In this document: one piece after another, positions 1-11,529 of the stretch
Position numbering within the stretch: position 1 is the stretch's first letter
Layout: each line of letters starts with the position of its first letter
Assembly: GCF_964199755.1 (NCBI RefSeq)
Contig: NC_133906.1
Span: forward strand, 1,240,001 to 1,304,000
Reading direction: 5' to 3'
Length of the DNA stretch: 64,000 nt
Source of the DNA: Larus michahellis
Taxonomy: Eukaryota > Chordata > Aves > Charadriiformes > Laridae
Made by a program: the position numbers and the translations under genes
Notes under the pieces: generated by a model
What the model was told of the DNA's origin: nothing
The model's database searches: none
The model's input: the letters and a program-made list of their open reading frames with translations, nothing else

Positions 1-574
1 TCATCCCATTTTTTAATCTTCACAGTGCATCAGCATGGGGAGGGGGGAGGAGCGGAAAACACCTTTTTTCCTTTTTTTTTTTTGGGGGGGGGGGGGGTGT
101 CTTAATCTTTACCTGGGGTCATATTTACTAATCCCCTCGCTAATCCCCCAACGCCTTCGCAAAGAAAGAAGCTGCCCAAGATGCAGCGAGCGGCGGCTGC
201 TCCCGGCGGGAGCGGGGCTGGGAGCAGCTGGAGCCTGGCGAGCGTGTGCCGAGGCCCCCTGGCACGGTGGGTTTGGCACTCAAGGTGACTCCAGTTTTCC
301 CCAGCGAGGTGGCCAAGATGTGTTTTTAAAGGCTTTTTCAGTCGAGGAACCCGAACGTGAGGATGGGGAGAAGGGAGGCGACGTGTCAGCGGGGAGACGC
401 GGGCGCGCCGGGCGACGGAGGCGAAGCCTGAGGGTCTCGGCTCGACTGACGGGCTCCAATATTTCGGAAACATTTAGGGAAAGGATGAGAAACTGCCTCT
501 TAGAAAGGATCTGGTGGAAAACCATCCACCGCTGGTTTGCACCCCCCATGGATGAGGTGCACGAAGACCCCCAG
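1..574. other. Unique GC-rich DNA, no gene seen
   Basis: No protein or RNA family is recognised here. The notable local feature is a poly-T run directly followed by a poly-G run at about 71-97, a simple-sequence junction that is prone to length error. Open frames exist on both strands but overlap one another and have biased, low-complexity composition. The stretch from about 475 may be a more diverged continuation of the CR1 fragment that begins near 575. Confidence 0.5.
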
Positions 575-712
575 GAGCATCCAAGGCCAGGTTGGACGGG
601 GCTTGGAGCAACCTGGTCCTGGCAGGAGGTGTCCCTGCCCAGGGCAGGGGGTGGCACTGGATGGGCTTTAAGGTCCCTTCCACCCCAAACCATTCTGTGA
701 CAGATTCGATGA
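575..712 (+). mobile_element. CR1 LINE 3'-end fragment
   Basis: The plus strand carries the conserved 3' tail of avian CR1 elements: a segment reading AAGGCCAGGTTGGACGGGGC near 583, then GAGCAACCTGGTC, a G-rich block, and CTTTAAGGTCCCTTCCACCC near 670. It ends in the imperfect short terminal repeat characteristic of CR1, near 691-712. Only about 140 bp are clearly recognisable, so the copy is severely 5'-truncated and old. It codes for nothing intact. Confidence 0.85.
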
Positions 713-929
713 CACCCCCCCCAACGCTGGTCCCTGCCTGCCGGACACGCAGGGCCCCGAGCCACGGTGGTGCTGGGGGTGCAGGCAGCAGCGCCACCCT
801 CCTCTGCCTCAGTTTCCCCATGTGTCGAGGTGACGGGTCGCCCCCTCTCCCCGGGGAGTCTGACAGCACAGGCTGCCCTTGAGCTGCCCCTGAGTCCTCA
901 TCCATGCCGGGCGGGCGGACACTCAGGAA

Positions 930-1355
930 CCATCCCAGGGCTCTGCAGAGGTGGGGTCAGGGGTCCCTGGGCATGGCGGGGACACAGGGCTCTGCAAATA
1001 TGGGGACAGGGTTCCCTGCAGAAGGGGGGGATGGGGGTGCCTGAAGACAGGAGGGAGCACGGGGCTCCAAAATGGGGGACAGGGCCCTGTAGATGGGGGG
1101 ACAGGGGTCTCTGCAGACCAAGGGGCTGGGGGTCTCTACAGAAGCGGGGACGAGGGTCCCTACAGATGGGGGAGCAGGGGCTCTGTAGAAGGGAGACAAG
1201 GGGCTTCGCAGGCGAGGGGGGGACACAGGGGACGGGATTCACTGCAGAAGGAGGGGACGGGGGTCCTTGAAGACAGTGGGACAGAGAGGACCTTGGAGAC
1301 CAGAGGGGACAGGGGTCTCTGTCGATGGGGGGACGGGGGTCCCTAAGATCTGCCC
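930..1355. repeat. G-rich minisatellite, about 24-27 bp unit
   Basis: Degenerate tandem copies of a unit of the type GGGGACAGGGGTCTCTGCAG run through this interval, with variable spacing and many substitutions. About 16 copies are visible. The plus strand is purine-rich with many GGGG tracts. Open frames across it on both strands are explained by the repeat and are not called as genes. Confidence 0.75.
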
Positions 1356-3167
1356 TTCTCAGCCCAACCGCGGCGCACTGGGGCTGCCCCCCACCTCTGC
1401 CGCACAGACAACCCCCCCCTGCCTGGCGCGGCGGGAGGCAGGGGCTGCCCGCAGCCCCCCGCGGGCCCTCGCACCCCGCCGGCGGCCGGCAAGCTAACCG
1501 GTTATGGCAGCGCGGCCCTCTCGGCCGCCAGACAGCGCACGCTCGGCCGCGGCCGGCACCTTGCCGCGCCAGCCTGGAATTTGCAAGCTGTCCTGATGCA
1601 TTAAAGCGCAAAAACCCGGCGTCCGGCTCCCAGCCCTGCCAAGGCCACGCCAGGTTGTGCCGGGCCATGGCATCCCCTCCCCAGGGACGCCGACGCTGGG
1701 GCCAGCTGTCCCCAAGGGCAGCTGGAGCCACCCTCGCCATCTTCATCCTCTACATTCGTGTTTCTCCCCCCCGCCCCAGCTTGAAATAGCTCCTTCGGCA
1801 GAGCGGGGAGACGCTGCCAGGCTCCTGCTGCCGCCGCAGCGTGGCAGGGGACGCGGGGGACATGGGAAGCGGAGGGTCCCCACCAACGCTGGCACTGCGG
1901 GCAGGCGGCCCCGGCCAGGCGGAAGCAGGGCAGCATCGTCGGCAATGGGGCCCCTTCTGGCGGCAGCCCGGTGTGCCGGGTCAGTGATGTGCGCCGGGGC
2001 ACGGAAGGGGATGGGGAGGCGCAGACGGACACAGGGGGACAGACGGACGGGATTCTCCGCTCGCCATCCCCAGCGGGGAGCGGGTCGGGCAGAGGCACAG
2101 GACCCCGAGGCGGGTGACACCCACCCATGGGCACAGCACCGCGAGGACCACCGGAGAGCCGGCCGGAGACGGGCTGCAGTCCCCCTGGGGAGCACCCATT
2201 CCCTGGGGACCCCGAGGTCCCCCCTCCCCTGCACCCACAGCCCCACCGTGTCCCCCCCAGACCCCCTCCCCACGCTGGGTGCTTCCCACTGGGGCCAGCA
2301 CCCACCACCCCACGTCCCCCACCCCAACATCTTTCGGAGAGCCCCCTGCTCCCAGGGGACTCCCTGGGACACCCCCCGTGCCCACCCATCGCGTGTGCCC
2401 TGAGCTGCCCCTCCAGGTCTTTCCAGCGGGCTGGGCGCGCTGCGGGTGGCTGGGGCCCCCGCCAAGGCTGTGGGCAGAGGGGACACCCCGCTCCCAGCCA
2501 TCGGCACGCGCTCGCCCCTCGCCCACACGCCCAACGACACCCTCAAATGGCCATGGGACCCGATGCTCGCCCAGCGCAGACCTGCAAAGGGACACATCCA
2601 TCCAAAGGGACACATCCATCCCGCCGCCGGGCAGGATGGGCTCGACTGGCCCTGCCGATCCCAGCCGGCTCGGGGCAAACGGCAGCGGGATGCCCGTGGG
2701 AGGAGGGAACGGCAACAGCCGGCTGGAATAGGAGTGTGAAGAAACGCCTCTTGCGTGCTCTGTCCGGAGCCAGCTAACGAGGCCATATTTGAAATGCTTC
2801 GCATACCTCCGGTCATCAGATTAGCGAGATGCAGAAGGTAAAGCAGAGGGCAAGGGGAGTGCTCCCAGAGCCAGCAATCCTCGGCCGCTGGCTCCCACGG
2901 GCTGCGGGAACTGGGGGAAAAGTCCCCGGCTGGCAGCGGGGACCCCGAGAGCGACGGGTGCCTGCAATCGACCTCCCTGCTGTCGTCCCAGCAGGACACG
3001 GCAGGGATGCGAGATGGGAAGGTGGGGAAGGAGAACCCAGATGGGCACTGGTAGCCCTGGGTTTGGCCGCCCTGGCTGTCTGCACGCCCGCTACCACGTC
3101 CTGGCCACCAACCACTCACCTCCCCGTGGCCCAGTCCAGGCCTGGACCTGCTGAAAGACCTTTTAAA
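1356..3167. other. Unique GC-rich intergenic DNA
   Basis: No gene, RNA or transposon family was recognised. A 458-residue minus-strand open frame (1,743-3,119) and several overlapping plus-strand frames exist, but they have no recognisable domain and consist largely of P, G, R, S and A, as expected in stop-poor GC-rich DNA. A tandem pair of a 17-bp unit containing GGGACACATCCATCC lies near 2,587-2,620. A short AT-richer stretch at about 2,775-2,840 stands out from its surroundings but carries no recognised motif. Confidence 0.5.
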
Positions 3168-3496
3168 ACATAAAAGGGGCTTGTAGGAAAGACGGAGGAA
3201 GACTTTCTACCAAGGCCTGCAGTGACAGGACAAGGGGCAACGGCTTTAAACTGGAAGAGGACAGGGTTAGGACGGGCATAAGGAAGAAACGTTTCACGAT
3301 GAGGGTGATGAGACATTGGGACAGGTTGCCCAGAGGAGCTGTGGATGCACCACCACTGGAAGTGTTCAAATTCTGGCTGAAGAGTGCTTTGAGGAACCCG
3401 ACCTAGTGGAAGATGTCCCTCCATCTTCTGAGGGGAAGTTGGACTAAATGATCTTTGAAGGTTCCTTCCAACCCAAACCATTCCATGAGGCTATGG
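3168..3496 (+). mobile_element. CR1 LINE 3' fragment, sense
   Basis: About 330 bp of CR1 in sense orientation. Recognisable blocks in order are GTGACAGGACAAGGGGCAAC near 3,221, GGAAGAAACGTTTCACGATG near 3,281, CAGGTTGCCCAGAGGAGCTG near 3,321, and the tail TTCCTTCCAACCCAAACCAT near 3,463. These are the C-terminal end of the reverse-transcriptase ORF and the 3' UTR of CR1. The copy is 5'-truncated, as most CR1 copies are, and contains frame-breaking changes. Confidence 0.92.
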
Positions 3497-5860
3497 AAGG
3501 AGGCAAGACCCCACACTGCCTCCAAGCAACACCTGTGAGCACAGGTCATTTGCCCTCCCTTCGCCTAGACCCAAACCCAGAGACAGATGCCTGCAAAGCA
3601 GAGGGCAGAGCACTGGTCTGCACCTCCCACGGGTGTAGACCTCCCTCCACCAGGCTTTGCACCCGTGTTGAAGGGTGTCCAGCCACCCTCAAGACATCAA
3701 CGCTCCTTGGGCACAAACGGTCCTCCCCAGCCACGCTCCAGCTCCAGGAGAGGCTGGAGAGCAGGAACCTGCCTCCGGGCAGCAAACAGGCACAGTGGAG
3801 AAGAGCCTACAGGACATGGAGGCAGCAGAGCTGAGAGCACCCACGTCTGCAAACCCTTCAGGGCAGGGACGTTCAGGTGAGAAGCCCTCAGCCTTCAGGA
3901 TGTTCAGGTAAGAGGCTCAGGACTCAGACCTGCACCCCAAACTGCTTTTCTTGGCCTGTCTCCGAGGGAGGAAAAGAGGCACCAAAGCCACAAGGACGAT
4001 TCTCAGCAGGCCTGATGACCCCAGGAACCTTGGGGACACCAAGAGACCATCTCTGGTGGTCCACGTCTGAGTGGATGGAGCTGCGTTGCTCATTTGGGCA
4101 CAGCCGAAGACTCATAAGGAAGGCCGTGGGAGGTGGATATTGCCCAGATATCCCTATGAAGTGCTGGAGGACAGGCACGAACTCAAGGAGGGTTTGCAAA
4201 GCCAAAAATGAAACACCCATCAAGCCACAGCCGCAGGCGAGAGCAGGGCTGCCTTCCAACAGCGGACAACCACCAGCAAACCAAGAGATGACCAGAGACA
4301 GCAGCACCAGAGGACACCAGAGGTGACCATGCCCCATCCCACCATACCAGAGCACAAACTCAACCCTCGCTCAAGCCTGGGCCATCCCCAGGAAGCCCAA
4401 CAAGTGCTGAGGAAACGTATGCTGGGGTCAGTTGAGGTCTCGTGGGTGGCAGCAGCCTCCCAGAACCCCCTGGAGTCACCCAGAAGCACCTCGCAACCCA
4501 CAGGGACAGTATATTCCCCAGTCCTGCCACCACCCACTGTCCAGTGCCACACAGGTGACAATCAGACCCTTGGGATGAAGCCCATCTCAGAAGTGCCCCA
4601 GAAATGCCAGGCTACATCTCACACCGTGGCACAGGTACCACCCAGCACCTGCTGAAGAAATGTACCACAGCGTTGACGTGGGGCAGAGCCCGTGACCTAA
4701 GCCCTTTTCCAGCTCCCACCTCACTGAGCCGGGAGAGCGGAGATGGAAAAGCACATCCCGCTTGGAAAAACCAGAAAATGGCACTTCCTTTCTCTGACAC
4801 CAGTTCCAGGGTGGAGGCCAACATGTACCTCCCCACGTCCGGGCCACCACGCCATAGGCATCCCTCTGTGAGAGGCGACAGGTCCTCATCCTCCCCGCAC
4901 AAAGGATGTCCAAGTTCCGCTGATGGAAGATGCTTCAGTATGAGCGACACGGTTCGAGTACGAGGACATAGAGCCGGATCCACAAATCCCAAGGGAAGAC
5001 CACGGCCTGGCAGCCAGGCCTTCACAAGGTGGACACTGCAGGGCCGTTATTCAGGTCCCTTCTCCATGCCCTAACGACGGATGGCTGGAACCCAGGGACA
5101 CCAAGGCAGTCTCTTGAAAACCCTGTGACCTTAAAAATCCTTTTATTCACATAATAACAGGCTGCCGCCCCTGTGCAGCAAGGGCTGTCACTTCAGCCCG
5201 TAAATGCCCTCCACCTGCTTGCAAGCCAGGATGAAATCACTCCAAAGACGTTACCGAGGAACCCCTCCAGCCCCGCAGTGCCACCAAAGAACAGAATACG
5301 GGGCAGGACGAGGAACTGCCCCACAGCACGTCCGCACCATCAGCGCTGAGACGTTGATGAACCCAAAAGCTTCTTTCAACCCCAGTCTTCAGGCGCCGGA
5401 GGGCCATTGGCGAGGGTAAAACATGCCCTTTGGACTCTCCCACAGGTGACGGGACCCAGAGGTCGCCCTCAGCCACTCGTCGGGGTCCCACCGTCCTGCT
5501 GCCTGCGTCTCCCTGGAGCTCTCCTAGGGCTCCAACACCATGAGCATCCCAAAGGACACTGGGCATGGATGGGGACACAGGCTGCTCCTTGACCCCATGC
5601 CCTTGATGCCCACCTGGCGGCTTCCCCGGCACAAGGAGTCACACTCCAGCCCATCTCCCCACCAGAGCACGTCCCTCCGGTGAAGGCAAAGTCCGCTGCA
5701 GGCCTGATCCTACCCGGCTCTGCCACAAACCCACGTGTTTCCTCCCCACCGCTCCGTGCCCAGGCTTTCCTGGATGGTTCTTCCCAGAAGTTGTTCCCCC
5801 TCCAGCCACCCCTTTGCTCTTCCCTCCTTGCCCATCCTGTGCCACTGCCTGCCTTCACGG
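3497..5860. other. Unique intergenic DNA, moderate GC
   Basis: This stretch has lower GC than its surroundings and no recognisable protein, RNA or transposon. A minus-strand AATAAA at 5,142-5,147 sits in a short AT-rich patch (about 5,130-5,160) and could be a transcript end or chance. Overlapping open frames of 100-160 residues on both strands have no family resemblance that can be named. Confidence 0.45.
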
Positions 5861-6640
5861 CATCACCGAAGGGTTTGGGTTAGAAGGGACCTCTAAAGAC
5901 CATCCAGTCCGAACCCTCACCGTGGGCAGCAGCATCTTCCACCAGACCTGGCTGCTCAAAGCCCCATCCAACCTGACCTTGAACACCTCCAGGGATGGGG
6001 CATCCGCAAGATCTCCAGGCAACCTGTTCCAGTGTCTCACCACCCACATCGTAAAACATTTCTTCCCTCTGTCCAGTCTAAATCTCCCCTCTTTCCATTT
6101 AAAACCGTTCCCCCTCGTCCCATGGCTCACTTCCCTGATCCAGAGTCCCTCCCCAGCTTTCCTGGAGCCCCTTTAGGGACTGGAAGGGGCTCTTAAGGTC
6201 CCCCCGGAGCCTTCTCTTCTCCAGGCTGAAACCCCCCAACTCTCTCATCCTCTCTCCATGGCAGAGCTGTCCCAGCCCTCGGACCGTTTTGGTGGCCTCC
6301 TCTGCCCCGACTCTCACAGGTCCGTGTCCATCTTGTGCTGGGGACCCCAGAGCCGGACGCAGCGCCCCAGGGGGGTCTCACCGGAGCGGAGCAGAGAGGG
6401 AGCATCCCTTCCTCGACCCGATGGCCACCATGACAGTGATGCAGCCCAGAAGACACTGGCTTTCTGGGCTGCGAGCGCACGGTGCGGGCTCACATCCCAC
6501 CTGCCACCCACCAGTAACCCCAGTCCTTCCCCGCAGGGCTGCTCCCAACCCCCCCGTCCCCCGGCTGTGCTGGGACTGGGGGTTGCCCCGACCCAGCTGC
6601 AGGACCTTGGCACTTGGCTTGGCCGAACCTCTCCCTGTTC
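5861..6640 (-). mobile_element. CR1 LINE fragment, antisense, about 0.8 kb
   Basis: Read on the minus strand this is a 5'-truncated CR1. The plus strand begins with the complement of the 3' tail (GTTAGAAGGGACCTCTAAAG near 5,879), then CAACCTGTTCCAGTGTCTCA near 6,020. It continues through the complement of the reverse-transcriptase C-terminal region (GCTCTTAAGGTCCCCCCGGA near 6,190) up to GGTTGCCCCGACCCAGCTGC near 6,580 and ACTTGGCTTGGCCGAACCTC near 6,613. Homology becomes weak between about 6,300 and 6,480, and the ORF is heavily broken. Confidence 0.88.
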
Positions 6641-9600
6641 CTCCTGCCCCGTCGCCCACCCAGCAGGAAAACAGCCGATCCCGCACACCGACTACCACCA
6701 GCAGCTCCATCCTACCCCCAGCCACCGCGGCCCATCCCTGTGTCCCCAGCAGGGCAGGGGGGGGCCACCGTTTCCCCGGGATGGTGGTTTTCCATCCTCC
6801 TCCCCAGCCTGGATGGGCTTCAAGAGCCCCATTCCCTGGTGGCGGGGACACCCTTCGCGGAGGGGAGGCTGCGAGGAGCAGCGGGGACAACTGGGGGGGC
6901 TGAGGGGGAAGGGGGAGGGGGGGGGCGGGGGGGCGCAAGACCCCCCCATGCTCCCAGGAGTCCAAGTCGAGGCGGGGGAAAAGGAGGGGAAAAGGAAAAA
7001 AAAAAAAAAAAAAAACCAAAAAACAAAAAACCAACCCTTTGGAGTGCAATATTTTAGTTGAGCAACAGAGCATGAGTAAAGGAGGGAGCTTTTCGTGGTC
7101 TGGTGAGTTTAAGCTATGAGCTGAAAGTTTAACTATTAATACACTTAATCAAGAGGTTGTTCCTACGGCCGGGGTTTGGGAAAACAAACGGGCCGGTGGG
7201 GCGAGGAGAAGGCAGGGGAGTGGTGGCACCCGCTGCCGCCACCCCAGACTGTCCCTGCTTGGGGGAGACGGGGGGACACAGAGGGTGCGGGACCAGCCGG
7301 GGCCGGACACAGCCGAAGGGCTGCAGCAGGAGGTGCCGGGGGGGACGTCGGCTGCGAGGGCCGAGCGCCAGGATCCGGCCCTCCTCCCGGCCCCCCACAC
7401 CCCACCCCCGCAGGAGATTTGACGGAAGGGACAATTTTGGGGAGGGGATGCCACCCCCAAGTCCTGCAGCCTCCCCAGCTGCTGGGCAAGCAGCACCTGC
7501 GCCGCCGCCACCCACCCGTCCCCAACGACAGCGGGGGATGCCAGTGGGTGAGGGACCCCCGGGGTGGGGGATCCCCAAAACACCCCCCTTCCCTGTACCC
7601 CCCCCAACGGCTTCTCCCCCGCCGCCCGCCTTTGCGGAGGAGGAGGATGAGGAGGGAGAGGCTGAATTTCGGGGCAGGGCGCCCGGAACCCCTCTCCCCT
7701 GCCCGCCCACCTCACGCCCTGGGCAGGAGGTGCCGGCAGGCGCCTGGCAGCGCGCCGCGGCCGCCCGCATCTCCGCCACAAAATCCATGTCAAGGACGAC
7801 GCGGCCGCCTCCTGCCTTCTTCCCACCCAGGCGGGGAGCGGGGGAATGGCGTGCGCGGCTCTCAGCACAAACAACCCCCCCTCAAACCCCTGCTTGCACA
7901 CACACACACACACACACACACCCCCCGGCAGCCAGGCAAAGCCCCCTCCCTGCCCACGAGGCCACCGAGGCCACCAAATCCCAAGACTGCGCCGGACGGC
8001 TGTGGCAGGGGGCCAGGACGAACTTCTGAGCGCCACCGGCGAGTCCTTTGTTACTTTGCTTTTGTTGTCACACGCCGGCGCGTCCCCGTCCCCATCGTCC
8101 CGTCATCATGTGTGTCCCCCACACACACCCCCCAACGCCGGCCCCGGGGTCAGGGCACGACATCTGCCAGCTCACGGGGCGGCATCGCGGGGGCGACGCC
8201 GGTACCGGCATCCCCGGGTTTGCCAGGCCTTGGGTGGGTATCCGCCGGCAGCCGGAGCCACCACGCGCGGTGACACTTTTCGGGTTCGAGCCTCGGCCCA
8301 CGTGATGCCGCCACCGATTTGAATTCGATGCGGTGGCAAGAGCCGGCGGCGGCGGCAGCGGGGAGGCGAGAGCTGGCGTCCCCAGCGGGCTGGGATGCTG
8401 GGAACGGGGGTGCTGCGAAGGAAGGTGGTTCTGCAGAGCTTTCCCAGATAGGCGTTTTAAGGAGAGACGGACAGACGGACGGACAGAGAAGGGTTTCCAT
8501 GCCTACGGGCGCTCCCGCTGAGCGGTACCTTTGAGGGGGGGGGTCACCACCTCCCCCCCACCTCCGCCTCCTCAACCGACCCCTCCTCGTCTCAACCCTG
8601 CTGCCCTCCCGGGGAGGGGGATGCCACTCAACTCCCCGGGGAGCCACGAAGGGATGGGGAGCGCCGCGGGGGCGGGGGGGGGGGGGGGTGTCCATCCCTC
8701 CGCGGCCCCAGGTGCCGCTGGGCAAGGGGGCCGAAGCCGGCGGAGGTGGCGGCGGGGGGGGGAGAACGGACAAAGCGGCACAAAGGGGCTGCTGACACAG
8801 CAAGGGCCCGTTTCCAGAGAAACAAAACTTCCGCCGGCTCCGGCCTCCGCGCCCCAGGTAGCCGGGCTTGTGCATCCCCCCCCCTCCCTTCATCCCCAAA
8901 TCCTGCCTCAAACCTCCCCCCCCATCCCCGCAGCATGTCAGCTCCCCCCATCTTCCCCCACCCCCCCCCACCCCTTCTTCTTCTTCTTCTTCATCTTCTT
9001 CTTCTTCCCGGGGTCGCTTGCAGGGAGCGGGGGGGGTAAAGGTTGGCCGGCCCGGGGTCAGGGGCGACGGCGGCGCACACATGTGATCCGTTATCGCAGG
9101 ATGTGTGCGCAGCTTTGTTTATGCGTGGGACGCGGAGCGGGGAGGGCGGCAGCGCTTTGCCCCGTGTCCCCCCACCCCCCGTCCCCCACCTCCATCCCAC
9201 CCACACACCCCCCCCCCCCCGCGCCGCTTCTCTCCCCAATCAATCACCCCGGCAAAGAATAAACCGACCCAAAGCAAGCAAACGCGGGCCCGCAGAAGAA
9301 GGTCGGCAGCGCTTGCGGGATGTGGTGGGGGAAAAAAAAAATAGTACTAATAAAAATAAAACAAGAGGGGGGTGGAAACCCCCCCACCCCTCCCCCACCT
9401 TCCCCCCGCACCGTGGGGCGGCGATTCCGCGGAGTTTGGTGCCACAATCCCAGGGCTCGGGCATCGCTCGCAGACCCCGCGGTGGCTTCGGGGCTGGCAG
9501 CGAACGGGGAATATTCCACGGCGGGCGCCGGGATCCAGCGGGATCTCCGGGAGCCGGGGTGCGCCGGGTGCCCCCCCCCCCCCCCGCCCCAACGCGAGCG

Positions 9601-9699
9601 GGGGGTTCGGGAATCCCGACTGACGGCGAAGCTAGAGTGGCGGGGGGGGGGGGGGAATTACTTGGGAAGACGGGGTGGGGGGGTGGATAATAAAGTTGG
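6641..9699. other. GC-rich DNA with simple repeats, no gene seen
   Basis: Contains poly-A (about 6,996-7,014), an AC dinucleotide run (7,896-7,920), a CTT-type run (about 8,973-9,008) and several poly-G or poly-C stretches of 10-14 bases. An AT-richer patch at 7,050-7,160 holds TAAT-type homeodomain-like cores (ACTATTAATACACTTAATC, near 7,131) and stands out in the GC-rich background. Open frames up to 365 residues occur in both directions but have arginine/proline/glycine-dominated composition and no family match. Confidence 0.45.
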
Positions 9700-10850
9700 G
9701 CTAGTTGTTGCACATGGCTGGGCGATGGCGAGCGGCGCCGCTCCCACGGCCACCCCGCCGCCGGTCACCGGCGGAGGAGCCCAACTGCCGCCGGAGCCCG
9801 GCGCGGCCCCGGGGGGGGGCGGTGAGAGCGACCCACGCGGGGACCTCGAGCGCAGAGGGGCGGCTGCGAGCCACGGCCGCCGGGGGGGGGGCTCCTTTCC
9901 CCCCCCTCCATCCCCCCCCCGAGGCGATCCGCCGCGGGTGGCGGTGGCCGGTCCTGCGCGCTCCCCCCGGCGCCGCGGCGCTGCCGCCCCCGCCGCCCCC
10001 CGGCCGCGCCGCCACCATTGTCACCCGGGAAACCACCGGGCGATGCCGCGTCGAGGGGGGCGAGGGGGGGGCTCGCCCCCATCCCCCTCCCCCCCCCTCC
10101 GCCTCCCAGCGCATCCCCGCCGGGATGCGGCGGACCGGGACCGGGGACCGGGACGGAGTTGGTGGGGGGGGTGGGGGTTCAGCCGCACCGGGAAAAACTT
10201 TGCTCGTTACCCCGTTTCCCCCCCCCGCCTCCCCGCCCCCGGGAAGCGGCGGGGCCGCCGGGGCGCCGCGCAGGCAGCGCGGAGGGCAGGCGGGCAGGCG
10301 GCCAGCTCCGCGCCCCGCCGCCGCCGCCGCGGGCAGCCCGGTAACAGCGCCGGGCGGAGCGGGGCCAGCCGCCGCCGCCCCCCGCCAAACTTTTTCTTCA
10401 CCCCTCTCCCCTTTTCCCACCATCCCCCAACCCCCCCCATACACACACACCCCCCCAACTCCGCCCGCCGGAGCGGCCCCGGCCACCGGGCACCTACCGG
10501 GGCTGCCCGGGAGGCGGCGGGGAGGGGAGAGGAGAGGAGAGAGGGGGGGGGATCAGCACCTGCCCGGTGCCGGGGGGGGGGGGCTGGGGGGGGGGGGGGG
10601 GGTGTCCCGGGGAGAGGGGCCCCGAGGCGGGCAGGGTGCCCGCCCGCCGCCGCCGCCGCCGCACACCCACCTCCACATCGCCGCTCGCTCTGGGAGTGCA
10701 CAGCCCCCGAACCGCGCTGCACGGCGCTGCCGCCGCCGCCGCCGCCGCCGCCGCTGCCCGCGGCTGACGGCAAAACCCGGACCGGACCGCGCCGCCCCGC
10801 CACGCCGCCGCGCGCGCGCCCCCCGCCGCCCCCCGCGCGCCACGCGCCCG
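9700..10850 (-). promoter_or_regulatory. CpG island, candidate promoter
   Basis: The densest CpG region of the window, with frequent CpG, many GC-box-like CCCCGCCCC strings, and GCC/CCG triplet runs at about 10,641-10,662 and 10,728-10,755. A good minus-strand splice donor, CCG|GTAGGTG, places an exon end at 10,498, so an untranslated first exon running leftward could lie between about 10,800 and 10,498. If the synteny inference is right, an alternative CXXC5 5' exon is one possibility. No start site, TATA box or conserved coding exon was seen, and the orientation rests on the donor alone. Confidence 0.4.
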
Positions 10851-10855
10851 GAACG

Positions 10856-10902
10856 CACACCCCCAACCCCCCCCCCCACCCCCCCCACCCTCCACCTCCC
10901 AC

Positions 10903-10937
<35 letters not shown>

Positions 10938-11515
10938 CCCCGCAGCACGCACCCCGCACCCCCCACACCCCCGGCCCGCACCCCCCCCGACACCCGCACC
11001 CCACAACACCCCCCCCGCACCCGCGCCCTCCCCAGACCCTGACACCCGCACCCCCCCGACACCCGCACCCCACACCCCCCCCCCCGCACCCGCGCCCTCC
11101 CCAGACCCTGACACCCGCACCCCTCCGGCACCCGCACCCCACACACACACACACCCCACCCCACACAACCCCACACCCCACCCGCACCCGCATCCCCCCA
11201 TACCCCACACACCCCCCCCCCGACAGCAGCACCCCCCCACCCCACACGCCCCCCCGCACTCGCACCCCTCCCGCACCCACCTCACACCCGCATCCCACAC
11301 ACCCCCCCGCACCCATCCGACACCCGCACACCCCCCCGGACCACACACCCGCACCCGTCCCCAGCCCCCGACACCCGCACCCCACATAGCCCCCGACACC
11401 CGCACCCCCCCCCTCAGCCCACACCCCCCCCCCCGACACCCGCGCCCCACACACTCATCTGACATCCGCACCCCCCCCACCCCCCCCGTCCCACACCCAC
11501 CGCCGCGTCCCGGTC
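10856..11515. repeat. C-rich ACCCGCACCCC tandem array with AC run
   Basis: An AC dinucleotide run at about 10,904-10,935 is followed by about 550 bp of imperfect copies of a CGACACCCGCACCCC type unit, with longer partial duplications inside it (the stretch near 10,995-11,060 is nearly repeated at 11,055-11,125). The plus strand is almost free of G and T. Such tracts can form i-motif/G-quadruplex structures and are often misassembled. Open frames of 200-690 residues through it are artefacts of the absence of stop codons. Confidence 0.8.
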
Positions 11516-11529
11516 GCCCCCCCCCCGCC

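Noticed and set aside
1743..3119. 458-residue minus-strand open frame
   Set aside because: Not repeat-derived, but compositionally biased (G, P, S, R, W) with no recognised motif, and it overlaps several other open frames. High GC makes long chance frames common here.
9320..11389. Plus-strand open frame of 689 residues
   Set aside because: It crosses the CpG island, CCG runs, an AC run and the C-rich array. The translation is P/R/H/T low-complexity sequence with no domain.
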